Part shown: in pieces, positions 11,840 to 23,841 of the stretch
Layout of the letters: the number at the start of each line of letters is the position of its first letter
Position numbering within the stretch: position 1 is the stretch's first letter
Source: Vicugna pacos
Lineage: Eukaryota; Chordata; Mammalia; Artiodactyla; Camelidae
Length of the DNA: 64,000 bases
NCBI RefSeq assembly: GCF_048564905.1
Contig: NC_133023.1
Coordinates: 6,463,001-6,527,000, forward strand
Direction of reading: 5' to 3'
The notes under the pieces: model-generated
Told to the model about the DNA's origin: nothing
Database searches by the model: none
Seen by the model: the letters and a program-made list of their open reading frames with translations, nothing else
Position numbers and translations under genes: made by a program

Positions 11840-14789
11840 GAGATTTGGAAATCGGTATCAGGACACAGGAGACGGGAGATTTCGAAATACTTATGAGGAG
11901 ACAGGATAGAGGAGAAATTGAGAAGCAATTATGCAGAGAGAGGAGGAGAGATTTGTAAACATTTTTGAGGAGACAGTAGAGATTCTGGAATACTTATGAG
12001 AAGGGAGGTGATAGCACAGAAGAGATATTTGGAAATAGCTATGACAAGATACTAGGGAGCTCAAATTAATTCAAAGGAGAGATGAGAGGACAAAATTGGA
12101 AATTATTATGAGGAGAAAGGAGAGATTTGGAAATCGTTATGAGGACAGAGGTTAGAGGAAAGATTTAGAATTGATTATGTAGAGATGGGATGAGAGATCT
12201 GGAAATAGTTGTGAGGAGAGGGGAGAGATAAGAGAAGAGAGGTGAGAGGAGAGTTTTGGGAATCCCTGTGAGCAGATAGGAAAGATTTGGAAATTGTTGT
12301 CTGGACACGGGACAGGGTATATTTTGAAATACTTACGAGGAGAGAGGATAGAGGAGAGATTGAGAAGCAATTATGTGGAGAGAGGAGGAGAGATTTGTAA
12401 ACATTTGTGAGGAGGCAGTAGAGATTCTGGAATACTTATGAGGAGGGAGGTGATAGCACAGAAGAGATATTTGGAAATCGTTATGACAAGATACTAGAGA
12501 GCTCAAATTAATAAAACGAGAGATGAGAGGACAAAATTGGAAATCATTATGAGGAGAAAGGAGAGATGTGGAAATCGTTATGAGGACATAGCAGGAGAGA
12601 TCTCAAATTAATTAAGAGGAGAGATGAGAGGCGAGAGATTTGGAAATAATTATGAGGAGAAAGGAGAGATTTGGAAATCATTAGGCAGAGAGAGGTTAGA
12701 GGAAAGATTTAGAATTGATTATGTGGAGGTAGGATGAGAGATCTGGAAACAGTTTTGAGGTGAGAAGAGAGACTGTGGAATACTAAACAGAAGAGAGGTG
12801 AGAGCAGAGAGCAGAGATTTTGAAATCGTTACGAGGACACAGGAGATGGGAGATTTCGCAATCGGTATGAGGAGAGAGGATAGAGGAGAGATTTAGAATT
12901 AATTATGTGCAGATAGGACGAGAGATCTGGAAACAGTTGTGAGGAGAGGGGAGAGATAAGAGAAGAGAGTTGAGAGGAGAGTTTTGGGAATCCTTGTGAG
13001 CAGATAGGAGAGATTCCGAAATCGTTATCAGGAGATAGGAGAGATTTGGAAATCGTTATGAGGACATAGGAGGAGAGATCTCAAATTAATTAAGAGGAGC
13101 GATGAGAGGCGAGAGATTTGGAAATCATTATGAGGAGAAAGGAGAGATTTTGAAATCGTTATGAGGACAGAGGTTAGAGGAAAGATTTAGAATTGATTAT
13201 GTAGAGATGGGATGAGAGATCTGGAAATAGTTGTGAGGAGAGGGGAGAGATAAGAGAAGACAGGCGAGAGGAGAGTTTTGGGAATCCCTGTGAGCAGATA
13301 GGAAAGATTTGGAAATTGTTGTCTGGACACGGGACAGGGTATATTTTGAAATACTTACGAGGAGAGAGGATAGAGGAGAGATTGAGAAGCAATTATGCGG
13401 AGAGAGGAGGAGAGATTTGTAAACATTTGTGAGGAGGCAGTAGAGATTCTGGAATACTTATGAGGAGGGAGGTGATAGCACAGAAGAGATATTTGGAAAT
13501 CGTTATGAGAAGATACTAGAGAGCTCAAATTAATAAAACGAGAGATGAGAGGACAAAATTGGAAATCATTATGAGGAGAAAGGAGAGATTTGAAAATCGT
13601 TATGAGGAGAGAGGTTAGAGGAAAGATTTAGAATTGATTATGTGGAGATGGGATGAGAGATCTGAAAATAGTTGTGAGGTGAGAGGAGAGACTGTGGAAT
13701 ACCAAACAGAAGAGAGGCGAGAGCAGAGATTTCCAAATCGTTATGAGGCGAGAGGAGGAAAGAGATGAAAGGAAATACTTATGAAGAGAGATGAGAAAAG
13801 AGATATTAGAAATTTCTGAGCACAGCAGATAGAGGAAAGATTTAGAATTAATTATTCAGAGAGAGGAGGGGAGATTTGTAAACATTTGTGAGGAGACAGT
13901 AGAGACTTTGGAATACTTATGAGGAGGGAGGTGATAGCGCAGAAGAGAGATTTCGAAATAGTTATGAGAAGATACTAGAGAGCTCAAATTAATTCAAACG
14001 AAAGATGGGAGGACAAAATTGGAAATCATTATGAGGATAAAGGAGAGATTTGGAAATCATTAGGCAGAGAGAGGTTAGAGGAAAGATTTAGAATTGATTA
14101 TGTGGAGATAGGATGAGAGATCTGGAAACAGTTGTCAGGTGAGAAGAGAGACTGTGGAATACTAAACAGAAGAGAGGTGAGAGGAGAGAGCACAGATTTT
14201 GAAATCGTTACGAGGACAAAGGAGATGGGAGATTTCGAAATCGGTATGAGGAGAGACGATAGAGGAGAGATTTAGAATTAATTATGTGCAGATAGGACGA
14301 GAGATCTGGAAACAGTTGAGAGGAGAGAGATTGTGGAATAGTAAAGAGAAGAGAGGTGAGAGCAGAGTTTTGGGAATCCTTGTGAGCAGATAGGAGAGAT
14401 TTGGAAATTGTTGTCTGGACATGGGACAGGGTATATTTCGAAATACTTACGATGAGAGAGGATAGAGGAGAGATTGAGAAGCAATTACGCGGAGAGAGGA
14501 GGAGAGATTTGTAAACATTTGTGAGGAGACAGTAGAGATTCTGGAATACTTACGAGGAGGGAGGTGATAGCACAGAAGAGATATTTGGAAATCGTTATGA
14601 GAAGATACTAGAGAGCTCAAATTAATAAAACGAGAGATGAGAGGACAAAATTGGAAATCATTATGAGGAGAAAGGAGAGATGTGGAAATCGTTATGAGGA
14701 CATAGGAGGAGAGATCTCAAATTAATTAAGAGGAGAGATGAGAGGCGAGAGATTTGGAAATAATTATGAGGAGAAAGGAGAGATTTGGA

Positions 14790-15225
14790 AATCATTAGGC
14801 AGAGAGAGGTTAGAGGAAAGATTTAGAATTGATTATGTGGAGATGGGAAGAGAGATCTGGAAACAGTTGTGAGGTGAGAAGAGAGACTGGAATACTAAAC
14901 AGAATAGAGGTGAGAGTAGAGAGCAGAGATTTTGAAATCGTTACAAGGACACAGAAGATGGGAGATTTCGCAATCGGTATAAGGAGAGAGGATACAGGAG
15001 AGATTTAGAATTAATTACGTGCAGATAGGACGAGAGATCTGGAAACAGTTGTGAGGAGAGGAGAGAGATTGTGGAATAGTAAAGAGAAGAGAGTTGAGAG
15101 GAGAGTTTTGGGAATCCTTGTGAGCAGATAGGAGAGATTTGGAAATTGCTGTCTGGACACGGGACAGGGGAGAATTCGAAATGAGGATAGAGAAGAGATT
15201 GAGAAGCAATTATGCAGAGAGAGGA
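14790..15225. repeat. Block unique to mosaic unit L2
   Basis: Made of the same monomer family, but this combination is not repeated elsewhere in the window. Private features are GGGAAGAGAGATC, GAGACTGGAATAC (a 3-bp loss), CAGAATAGAGG, GTTACAAGG, GGTATAAGG and GAGAATTCGAAATGAGG. The last contains an EcoRI site near 15173. It could be a relic of an older unit type or a locally diverged segment. Confidence 0.75.
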
Positions 15226-17500
15226 GGAGAGATGTGTTAACATTTGTGAGGAGACAGTAGGTATTTTGGAATACTTAGGCGTAGAGAGGGGATAGCACAG
15301 AAGAGAGATTCCGAAATCGTCATCAGGAGATAGGAGAGATTTGGAAATCGTTATGAGGACATAGGAGGAGAGATCTCAAATTAATTAAGAGGAGAGATGA
15401 GAGGCGAGAGATTTGGAAATCATTATGAGGAGAAAGGAGAGATTTGGAAATCATTAGGCAGAGAGAGGTTAGAGGAAAGATTTAGAATTGATTATGTGGA
15501 GATAGGATGAGAGATCTGGAAACAGTTTTGAGGTGAGAAGAGAGACTGTGGAATACCAAACAGAAGAGAGGCGAGAGCAGAGATTTCCAAATCGTTATGA
15601 GGCGAGAGGAGGAAAGAGATGAAAGGAAATACTTATGAAGAGAGATGAGAAAAGAGATATTAGAAATTTCTGAGCACAGCAGATAGAGGAAAGATTTAGA
15701 ATTAATTATTCAGAGAGAGGAGGGGAGATTTGTAAACATTTGTGAGGAGACAGTAGAGACTTTGGAATACTTATGAGGAGGGAGGTGATAGCGCAGAAGA
15801 GAGATTTCGAAATCGTTATGAGAAGATACTAGAGAGCTCAAATTAATAAAACGAGAGATGAGAGGACAAAATTGGAAATCATTATGAGGAGAAAGGAGAG
15901 ATGTGGAAATCGTTAGGCAGAGAGCGGTTAGAGGAAAGATTTAGAATTGATTATGTGGAGATAGGATGAGAGATCTGGAAACACTTGTGAGGTGAGAAGA
16001 GAGACTGTGGAATACTAAACAGAAGAGAGGTGAGAGCAGAGAGCAGAGATTTTGAAATCGTTACGAGGACACAGGAGATGGGAGATTTCGCAATCGGTAT
16101 GCGGAGAGAGGATAGAGGAGAGATTTAGAATTAATTACGTGCAGATAGGACGAGAGATCTGGAAACAGTTGTGATGAGAGGGGAGAGATAAGAGGAGAGA
16201 GGTGAGAGGAGAGTTTTGGGAATCCTTGTGAGCAGATAGGAGAGATTCCAAAATCGTTACCAGAAGATAGGAGAGATTTGGAAATCATTATGAGGACGCA
16301 GGAGGAGAGATCTCAAATTAATTAAGAGGAGAGATGAGAGGCGAGAGATTTTGAAATCATTATGAGGAGAAAGGAGACATTTGGAAATCATTAGGCAGAG
16401 AGAGTTTAGAGGAAAGATTTAGAATTCATTATGTGGAGGTAGGATGAGAAATCTGGAAACAGTTGTGAGGAGAGGAGAGAGATTGTGGAATAGTAAAGAG
16501 AAGAGAGGTGAGAGCAGAGTTTTGGGAATCCTTGTGAGCAGATAGGAGAGATTTGGAAATTGCTGTCTGGACACGGGACAGGGGAGATTTCGAAATAAGG
16601 ATACAGGAGAGATTGAGAAGCAAGTATGCAGAGAGTGGAGGAGAGATTTGTAAACATTTGTGAGGAGACAGCAGAGATGTTGGAATACTTATCAGGAGGG
16701 AGGTGAAAGCAAGTAAGAGAGATTTGGAAATCGTGATGAGGAGATAGGAGGACTGAACTCAAGTTAATTATGAGGAGAGATGAGACAGGAGAGATTTGGA
16801 AATCGTTCTGAGGAGAGAGGAGAAAAGAGATAAAAGGAAAGATTAACGAGGAGTGAAGATAGAAGAAAGATTTAGAACTTACTATGTGGAGATAGGATGA
16901 GAGATTTCAAAACAGTTCTGAGGTGAGACGAGAGATTGTGGAATACTAAACGGAAGAGAGTTCAGAGGAGAGAGCAGAGATTTTGAAATCGTTATCAGGA
17001 CACAGGAGATGGGAGATATCGAAATGGTTATGAGGAGAGAGGACAGAGGACAAATTTAGAATTAATTATGTGGAGATAGGATGAGAGATCTGGAAACAGA
17101 TGTGAGGAGGGGGGAGACATTTGGAATACAAAAGAGAAGAGAGGTGAGACCAGAGAGGAGAGTTTTGGGAATCCTTGAGAGCAGATAGGAGAGATTTGGA
17201 AATCGGTATCAGGACACAGGAGACGGGACATTTCGAAATAGTTATGAGGAGACAGGATAGAGGAGAGATTGAGAAGCAATTATGCAGAGAGAGGAGGAGA
17301 GATTTGTAAACATTTGTGAGGAGACAGTAGAGATTCTGGAATACTTATGAGGAGGGAGGAGATAGCACAGAAGAGATATTTGGAAATAGCTCTGACAAGA
17401 TACTAGAGAGCTCAAATTAATTCAAACGAGAGATGAGAGGACAAAATTGGAAATCATTATGAGGAGAAAGGAGAGATTTGGAAATCGTTATGAGGACAGA

Positions 17501-17863
17501 GGTTAGAGGAAAGATTTAGAATTGATTATGTGGAGATGGGATGAGAGATCTGGAAATAGTTGTGAGGTGAGAGGAGAGACTGTGGAATACCAAACAGAAG
17601 AGAGGCGAGAGCAGAGATTTCCTAATCGTTATGAGGCGAGAGGAGAAAAGAGATGAAAGGAAATAGTTATGAAGAGAGATGAGAAAAGAGATATTAGAAA
17701 TTTCTGAGCACAGCAGATAGAGGAAAGATTTAGAATTAATTATTCAGAGAGAGGAGGGGAGATTTGTAAACATTTGTGAGGAGACAGTAGAGACTTTGGA
17801 ATACTTATGAGGAGGGAGGTGATAGCACAGAAGAGAGATTTCGAAATCGTTATGAGAAGATAC
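17501..17863. repeat. 363-bp block C, copy 1 of U1
   Basis: Starts GGTTAGAGGAAAGATTTAG and ends at GATAC. It contains the landmark TTTCTGAGCACAGCAGATAG, which occurs only in this block type. All four copies in U1 have exactly the same length. This copy reads TTTCCTAATCG where copies 2 and 4 read TTTCCAAATCG. Confidence 0.9.
17837..17848. other. Perfect 12-bp palindrome GATTTCGAAATC in monomer core
   Basis: The sequence equals its own reverse complement. In U1 it recurs at 20945, 21227, 22618, 22937 and 24519, and earlier at 619 in L0. Most other monomers carry the interrupted form GATTTGGAAATC, in which the GATTT and AAATC arms still pair around a 2-bp centre. No protein partner can be named from the sequence. 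Confidence 0.8.
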
Positions 17864-18316
17864 TTGAGAGCTGAAATTAATTCAAACGAGAGATGGAAGG
17901 ACAAAATTCGAAATCATTATGAGGAGAAAGGAGAGATGTGGAAATCGTTCAGAGGTCACAGGACAGGAGAGATTTAGAAATACGTATGAGGAGACAGGAA
18001 AAGGGAGATATAATTAAGTATTTTTGAGAAGAGAGGATACAGGAGAGATTTAGAATTAATACTGCGGAAAGAGGAGGAGAGATGTGTTAACATTTGTGAG
18101 GAGACAGTAGGTATTTTGGAATACTTAGGCGTAGAGAGGGGATAGCACAGAAGAGAGATTCCGAAATCGTCATCAGGAGATAGGAGAGATTTGGAAATCG
18201 TTATGAGGACATAGGAGGAGAGATCTCAAATTAATTAAGATGAGAGATGAGAGGCGAGAGATTTGGAAATCATTATGAGGAGAAAGGAGAGATTTGGAAA
18301 TCATTAGGCAGAGAGA

Positions 18317-18492
18317 GGTTAGAGGAAAGATTTAGAATTGATTATGTGGAGATAGGATGAGAGATCTGGAAACAGTTTTGAGGTGAGAAGAGAGACTGTG
18401 GAATACTAAACAGAAGAGAGGTGAGAGCAGAGAGCAGAGATTTTGAAATCGTTGCGAGGACACAGGAGATGGGAGATTTCGCAATCAGTATG
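18317..18492. repeat. 176-bp block E, copy 1 of U1
   Basis: Starts GGTTAGAGGAAAG and ends at the GATTTCGCAATCAGTATG monomer. It shares its first two monomers with block C and then diverges. It contains the variant G at 18380 that separates array copies. Confidence 0.82.
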
Positions 18493-19091
18493 AGGAGAGA
18501 GGATAGAGGAGAGATTTAGAACTTACTATGTGGAGATAGGATGAGAGATTTCAAAACACTTGTGAGGTGAGACGAGAGATTGTGGAATACTAAACAGAAG
18601 AGAGTTCAGAGGAGAGAGCAGAGATTTTGAAATCGTTATCAGGACACAGGGGATGGGAGATATCGAAATGGTTATGAGAAGAGAGGACAGAGGACAAATT
18701 TAGAATTAATTATGTGGAGATAGGATGAGAGATCTGGAAACAGTTGTGAGGAGAGGGGAGAGATTGTGGAATACAAAAGAGAAGAGGGGTGAGAGCAGAG
18801 AGGAGAGTTTTGGGAATCCTTGTGAGCAGATAGGAGAGATTTGGAAATCGGTATCAGGACACAGGAGACGGGAGATTTCGAAATACTTATGAGGAGACAG
18901 GATAGAGGAGAAATTGAGAAGCAATTATGCAGAGAGAGGAGGAGAGATTTGAAAACATTTTTGAGGAGACAGTAGAGATTCTGGAATACTTATGAGAAGG
19001 GAGGTGATAGCACAGAAGAGATATTTGGAAATAGCTATGACAAGATACTAGGGAGCTCAAATTAATTCAAAGGAGAGATGAGAGGACAAAA

Positions 19092-19563
19092 TTGGAAATC
19101 ATTATGAGGAGAAAGGAGAGATTTGGAAATCGTTATGAGGACAGAGGTTAGAGGAAAGATTTAGAATTGATTATGTAGAGATGGGATGAGAGATCTGGAA
19201 ATAGTTGTGAGGAGAGGGGAGAGATAAGAGAAGAGAGGTGAGAGGAGAGTTTTGGGAATCCCTGTGAGCAGATAGGAAAGATTTGGAAATTGTTGTCTGG
19301 ACACGGGACAGGGTATATTTTGAAATACTTACGAGGAGAGAGGATAGAGGAGAGATTGAGAAGCAATTATGTGGAGAGAGGAGGAGAGATTTGTAAACAT
19401 TTGTGAGGAGGCAGTAGAGATTCTGGAATACTTATGAGGAGGGAGGTGATAGCACAGAAGAGATATTTGGAAATCGTTATGACAAGATACAAGAGAGCTC
19501 AAATTAATAAAACGAGAGATGAGAGGACAAAATTGGAAATCATTATGAGGAGAAAGGAGAGAT
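19092..19563. repeat. About 472-bp block A, copy 1 of U1
   Basis: Runs from a TTGGAAATCATTATG core to the GAGGACAAAATTGG monomer. It contains the GTTGTCTGGACACGGGA motif at 19292-19308. It repeats at +1022 bp and again at +2694 bp. Ends were judged by where the copies stop matching. Confidence 0.85.
19292..19308 (+). other. CENP-B-box-like 17-mer (imperfect), block A copy 1
   Basis: GTTGTCTGGACACGGGA agrees with the mammalian CENP-B box YTTCGTTGGAARCGGGA at 12 of 17 positions, counting Y and R as degenerate, and at 7 of the 9 bases held essential. The two essential misses are the C and G of TTCG, so binding is doubtful. This is a resemblance, not an identification. Confidence 0.25.
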
Positions 19564-19689
19564 GTGGAAATCGTTATGAGGACATAGCAGGAGAGATCTC
19601 AAATTAATTAAGAGGAGAGATGAGAGGCGAGAGATTTGGAAATAATTATGAGGAGAAAGGAGAGATTTGGAAATCATTAGGCAGAGAGA

Positions 19690-19865
19690 GGTTAGAGGAA
19701 AGATTTAGAATTGATTATGTGGAGGTAGGATGAGAGATCTGGAAACAGTTTTGAGGTGAGAAGAGAGACTGTGGAATACTAAACAGAAGAGAGGTGAGAG
19801 CAGAGAGCAGAGATTTTGAAATCGTTACGAGGACACAGGAGATGGGAGATTTCGCAATCGGTATG
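19690..19865. repeat. 176-bp block E, copy 2 of U1
   Basis: Same length as copy 1. It has GTGGAGGTAGG (GTGGAGATAGG in copy 1) and GTTACGAGG (GTTGCGAGG in copy 1). It sits between the first two 472-bp blocks. Confidence 0.82.
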
Positions 19866-20113
19866 AGGAGAGAGGATAGAGGAGAGATTTAGAATTAATT
19901 ATGTGCAGATAGGACGAGAGATCTGGAAACAGTTGTGAGGAGAGGGGAGAGATAAGAGAAGAGAGCTGAGAGGAGAGTTTTGGGAATCCTTGTGAGCAGA
20001 TAGGAGAGATTCCGAAATCGTTATCAGGAGATAGGAGAGATTTGGAAATCGTTATGAGGACATAGGAGGAGAGATCTCAAATTAATTAAGAGGAGCGATG
20101 AGAGGCGAGAGAT

Positions 20114-20585
20114 TTGGAAATCATTATGAGGAGAAAGGAGAGATTTGGAAATCGTTATGAGGTCAGAGGTTAGAGGAAAGATTTAGAATTGATTATGTAG
20201 AGATGGGATGAGAGATCTGGAAATAGTTGTGAGGAGAGGGGAGAGATAAGAGAAGACAGGCGAGAGGAGAGTTTTGGGAATCCCTGTGAGCAGATAGGAA
20301 AGATTTGGAAATTGTTGTCTGGACACGGGACAGGGTATATTTTGAAATACTTACGAGGAGAGAGGATAGAGGACAGATTGAGAAGCAATTATGCGGAGAG
20401 AGGAGGAGAGATTTGTAAACATTTGTGAGGAGGCAGTAGAGATTCTGGAATACTTATGAGGAGGGAGGTGATAGCACAGAAGAGATATTTGGAAATCGTT
20501 ATGAGAAGATACTAGAGAGCTCAAATTAATAAAACGAGAGATGAGAGGACAAAATTGGAAATCATTATGAGGAGAAAGGAGAGAT
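20114..20585. repeat. About 472-bp block A, copy 2 of U1
   Basis: Same block 1022 bp downstream of copy 1. Its differences include GAGGTCAGAG (GAGGACAGAG in copy 1) and AAGACAGGCGAG (AAGAGAGGTGAG in copy 1). The same pair, with the same 1022-bp spacing, exists in L0, L1 and L2, so this duplication predates the split into 5.1- and 8.7-kb classes. Confidence 0.85.
20314..20330 (+). other. CENP-B-box-like 17-mer (imperfect), block A copy 2
   Basis: Same 17-mer, 1022 bp after the first. The spacing is set by the block duplication and is not independent evidence of function. Confidence 0.25.
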
Positions 20586-20987
20586 TTGAAAATCGTTATG
20601 AGGAGAGAGGTTAGAGGAAAGATTTAGAATTGATTATGTGGAGATGGGATGAGAGATCTGAAAATAGTTGTGAGGTGAGAGGAGAGACTGTGGAATACCA
20701 AACAGAAGAGAGGCGAGAGCAGAGATTTCCAAATCGATATGAGGCGAGAGGAGGAAAGAGATGAAAGGAAATACTTATGAAGAGAGATGAGAAAAGAGAT
20801 ATTAGAAATTTCTGAGCACAGCAGATAGAGGAAAGATTTAGAATTAATTATTCAGAGAGAGGAGGGGAGATTTGTAAACATTTGTGAGGAGACAGTAGAG
20901 ACTTTGGAATACTTATGAGGAGGGAGGTGATAGCGCAGAAGAGAGATTTCGAAATCGTTATGAGAAGATACTAGAGAGCTCAAATTA
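20473..20987. repeat. 515-bp direct repeat, left member (U1)
   Basis: Matches 24047-24561 at an exact 3574-bp offset. I found a single mismatch (A against T near 20737). Sequence is shared from AGCACAGAAG to CAAATTAAT. The 5.1-kb units carry only one such segment (about 3255-3769 in L0, 8366-8880 in L1), and the 3574 bp between members is missing from them. Confidence 0.88.
20609..20971. repeat. 363-bp block C, copy 2 of U1
   Basis: Lies 3108 bp after copy 1. It forms most of the left member of the 515-bp direct repeat pair. The one difference I saw from copy 4 is AAATCGATATG here against AAATCGTTATG there. Confidence 0.9.
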
Positions 20988-21068
20988 ATTCAAACGAGAG
21001 ATGGGAGGACAAAATTGGAAATCATTATGAGGATAAAGGAGAGATTTGGAAATCATTAGGCAGAGAGA

Positions 21069-21244
21069 GGTTAGAGGAAAGATTTAGAATTGATTATGTG
21101 GAGATAGGATGAGAGATCTGGAAACAGTTGTCAGGTGAGAAGAGAGACTGTGGAATACTAAACAGAAGAGAGGTGAGAGGAGAGAGCACAGATTTTGAAA
21201 TCGTTACGAGGACAAAGGAGATGGGAGATTTCGAAATCGGTATG
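21069..21244. repeat. 176-bp block E, copy 3 of U1 (diverged)
   Basis: Related block within the 8.7-kb-specific segment. It ends GATTTCGAAATCGGTATG rather than GATTTCGCAATC, and so carries a perfect 12-bp palindrome at 21227-21238. It also appears in L2 near 14065-14240. Confidence 0.78.
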
Positions 21245-21785
21245 AGGAGAGACGATATAGGAGAGATTTAAAATTAATTATGTGCAGATAGGACGAGAGA
21301 TCTGGAAACAGTTGTGAGGAGAGGGGAGAGATTGTGGAATAGTAAAGAGAAGAGAGGTGAGAGCAGAGTTTTGGGAATCCTTGTGAGCAGATAGGAGAGA
21401 TTTGGAAATTGTTGTCTGGACATGGGACAGGGTATATTTCGAAATACTTACGAGGAGAGAGGATAGAGGAGACATTGAGAAGCAATTATGCGGAGAGAGG
21501 AGGAGAGGTTTGTAAACATTTGTGAGGAGACAGTAGAGATTCTGGAATACTTACGAGGAGGGAGGTGATAGCACAGAAGAGATATTTGGAAATCGTTATG
21601 AGAAGATACTAGAGAGCTCAAATTAATAAAACGAGAGATGAGAGGACAAAATTGGAAATCATTATGAGGAGAAAGGAGAGATGTGGAAATCGTTATGAGG
21701 ACATAGGAGGAGAGATCTCAAATTAATTAAGAGGAGAGATGAGAGGCGAGAGATTTGGAAATAATTATGAGGAGAAAGGAGAGAT

Positions 21786-22257
21786 TTGGAAATCATTATG
21801 AGGAGAAATGAGAGATTTGGAAATCGTTAGGAGGACAGAGGTTAGAGGAAAGATTTAGAATAGATTATGTAGAGATGGGATGAGAGATCTGGAAATAGTT
21901 GTGAGGAGAGGGGAGAGATAAGAGAACAGAGGTGAGAGGAGAGTTTTGGGAATCCCTGTGAGCAGATAGGAAAGATTTGGAAATTGTTGTCTGGACACGG
22001 GACAGGGTATATTTTGAAATACTTACGAGGAGAGAGGATAGAGGAGAGATTGAGAAGCAATTATGTGGAGAGAGGAGGAGAGATTTGTAAACATTTGTGA
22101 GGAGGCAGTAGAGATTCTGGAATACTTATGAGGAGGGAGGTGATAGCACAGAAGAGATATTTGGAAATCGTTATGAGAAGATACTAGAGAGCTCAAATTA
22201 ATTAAAACGAGAGATGAGAGGACAAAATTGGAAATCATTATGAGGAGAAAGAAGAGA
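21786..22257. repeat. About 472-bp block A, copy 3 of U1
   Basis: Third copy, confined to the 3574-bp segment that is specific to the 8.7-kb units. Private differences are AGAATAGATTATG and GAGAACAGAGG. This fits a somewhat older duplicate inside the HOR. Confidence 0.83.
21986..22002 (+). other. CENP-B-box-like 17-mer (imperfect), block A copy 3
   Basis: Third identical copy in the unit. Two weaker relatives lie elsewhere in U1: one with GACATGGGA near 21410-21426, where a C has become T, and one starting GCTGTCTGG near 16561. Confidence 0.25.
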
Positions 22258-22281
22258 TTTGGAAATCGTTAGGCAGAGAGA

Positions 22282-22644
22282 GGTTAGAGGAAAGATTTAG
22301 AATTGATTATGTGGAGATGGGATGAGAGATCTGGAAATAGTTGTGAGGTGAGAGGAGAGACTGTGGAATACCAAACAGAAGAGAGGCGAGAGCAGAGATT
22401 TCCTAATCGTTATGAGGCGAGAGGAGAAAAGAGATGAAAGGAAATAGTTATGAAGAGAGATGAGAAAAGAGATATTATAAATTTCTGAGCACAGCAGATA
22501 GAGGAAAGATTTAGAATTAATTATTCAGAGAGAGGAGGGGAGATTTGTAAACATTTGTGAGGAGACAGTAGAGACTTTGGAATACTTATGAGGAGGGAGG
22601 TGATAGCACAGAAGAGAGATTTCGAAATCGTTATGAGAAGATAC
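22282..22644. repeat. 363-bp block C, copy 3 of U1
   Basis: Directly follows the third 472-bp block. It shares TTTCCTAATCG with copy 1 and has ATTATAAATTTC where the others have ATTAGAAATTTC. It lies inside the 3574-bp segment that is absent from the 5.1-kb units. Confidence 0.9.
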
Positions 22645-22860
22645 TAGAGAGCTCAAATTAATTCCAACGAGAGATGGGAGGACAAAATTGGAAATCATTA
22701 TGAGGAGAAAGGAGAGATGTAGAAATCGTTCAGAGGACACAGGATAGGAGAGATTAGAAATACGTATCAGGAGACAGGAAAAGGGAGATATTATGAAGTA
22801 TTTATGAGAAGAGAGGATACAGGAGAGATGTAGAATTAATAATGCGGAAAGAGGAGGAGA

Positions 22861-23841
22861 GATGTGTAAACATTTGTGAGGAGACAGTAGAGACTTTGGA
22901 ATACTTATGAGGAGGGAGGTGATAGCACAGAAGAGAGATTTCGAAATCGTTATGAGAAGATACTTGAGAGCTCAAATTAATTCAAACGAGAGATGGAAGG
23001 ACAAAATTCGAAATCATTATGAGGAGAAAGGAGAGATGTGGAAATCGTTCAGAGGTCACAGGACAGGAGAGATTTAGAAATACGTATGAGGAGACAGGAA
23101 AAGGGAGATATAATTAAGTATTTATGAGAAGAGAGGATACAGGAGAGATTTAGAATTAATACTGCGGAAAGAGGAGGAGAGATGTGTTAACATTTGTGAG
23201 GAGACAGTAGGTATTTTGGAATACTTAGGCGTAGAGAGGGGATAGCACAGAAGAGAGATTCCGAAATCGTCATCAGGAGATAGGAGAGATTTGGAAATCG
23301 TTATGAGGACATAGGAGGAGAGATCTCAAATTAATTAAGACGAGAGATGAGAGGCGAGAGATTTGGAAATAATTATGAGGAGAAAGGAGAGATTTGGAAA
23401 TCATTAGGCAGAGAGAGGTTAGAGGAAAGATTTAGAATTCATTATGTGGAGATAGGATGAGAGATCTGGAAACAGTTTTGAGGTGAGAAGAGAGACTGTG
23501 GAATACTAAACAGAAGAGAGGTGAGAGCAGAGAGCAGAGATTTTGAAATCGTTACGAGGACACAGGAGATGGGAGATTTCGCAATCAGTATGAGGAGAGA
23601 GGATAGAGGAGAGATTTAGAACTTACTATGTGGAGATAGGACGAGAGATTTCAAAACACTTGTGAGGTGAGACGAGAGATTGTGGAATACTACAGAAGAG
23701 AGTTCAGAGGAGAGAGCAGAGATTTTGACATCGTTATCAGGACACAGGAGATGGGAGATATCGAAATGGTTATGAGAAGAGAGGACAGAGGACAAATTTA
23801 GAATTAATTATGTGGAGATAGGATGAGAGATCTGGATACAG
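22861..23841. repeat. About 980-bp block F, copy 2 of U1
   Basis: Second member of the 5100-bp-spaced pair, found only in the 8.7-kb units and, in part, in the mosaic unit L2. After about 23836 it stops matching copy 1 and instead resembles 17090-17165 (ACAGATGTGAGGAGGGG), so a further internal switch lies here. Confidence 0.83.
23417..23592. repeat. 176-bp block E, copy 4 of U1
   Basis: Part of the second 980-bp block. It has AGAATTCATTATG, which creates an EcoRI site at 23435-23440 that is not present in copy 1. Confidence 0.8.

Larger units (their letters stand above)
9096..16060. repeat. HOR copy L2, 6965-bp mosaic unit
   Basis: The first part (9096 to about 13950) is nearly identical to L1, including the shared 31-bp deletion. 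From about 13950 to 14790 it instead follows the 8.7-kb unit (about 20945 to 21785 in U1), with small differences. About 14790-15225 is a monomer combination seen nowhere else in the window. From 15231 to about 15545 it matches 23181-23495 of U1 (offset 7950). It then switches, within a shared GAGACTGTGGAATA stretch, to the sequence that closes every unit. It is the only unit of its kind here. Confidence 0.88.
17761..18744. repeat. About 980-bp block F, copy 1 of U1
   Basis: Matches 22861-23841 at a 5100-bp offset with only scattered differences, for example TATTTTTGAG against TATTTATGAG and TACTAAACAG against TACTACAG. It overlaps the end of the first 363-bp block. It includes the landmark TTCAGAGGTCACAGGACAGG near 17948. 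Confidence 0.85.
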
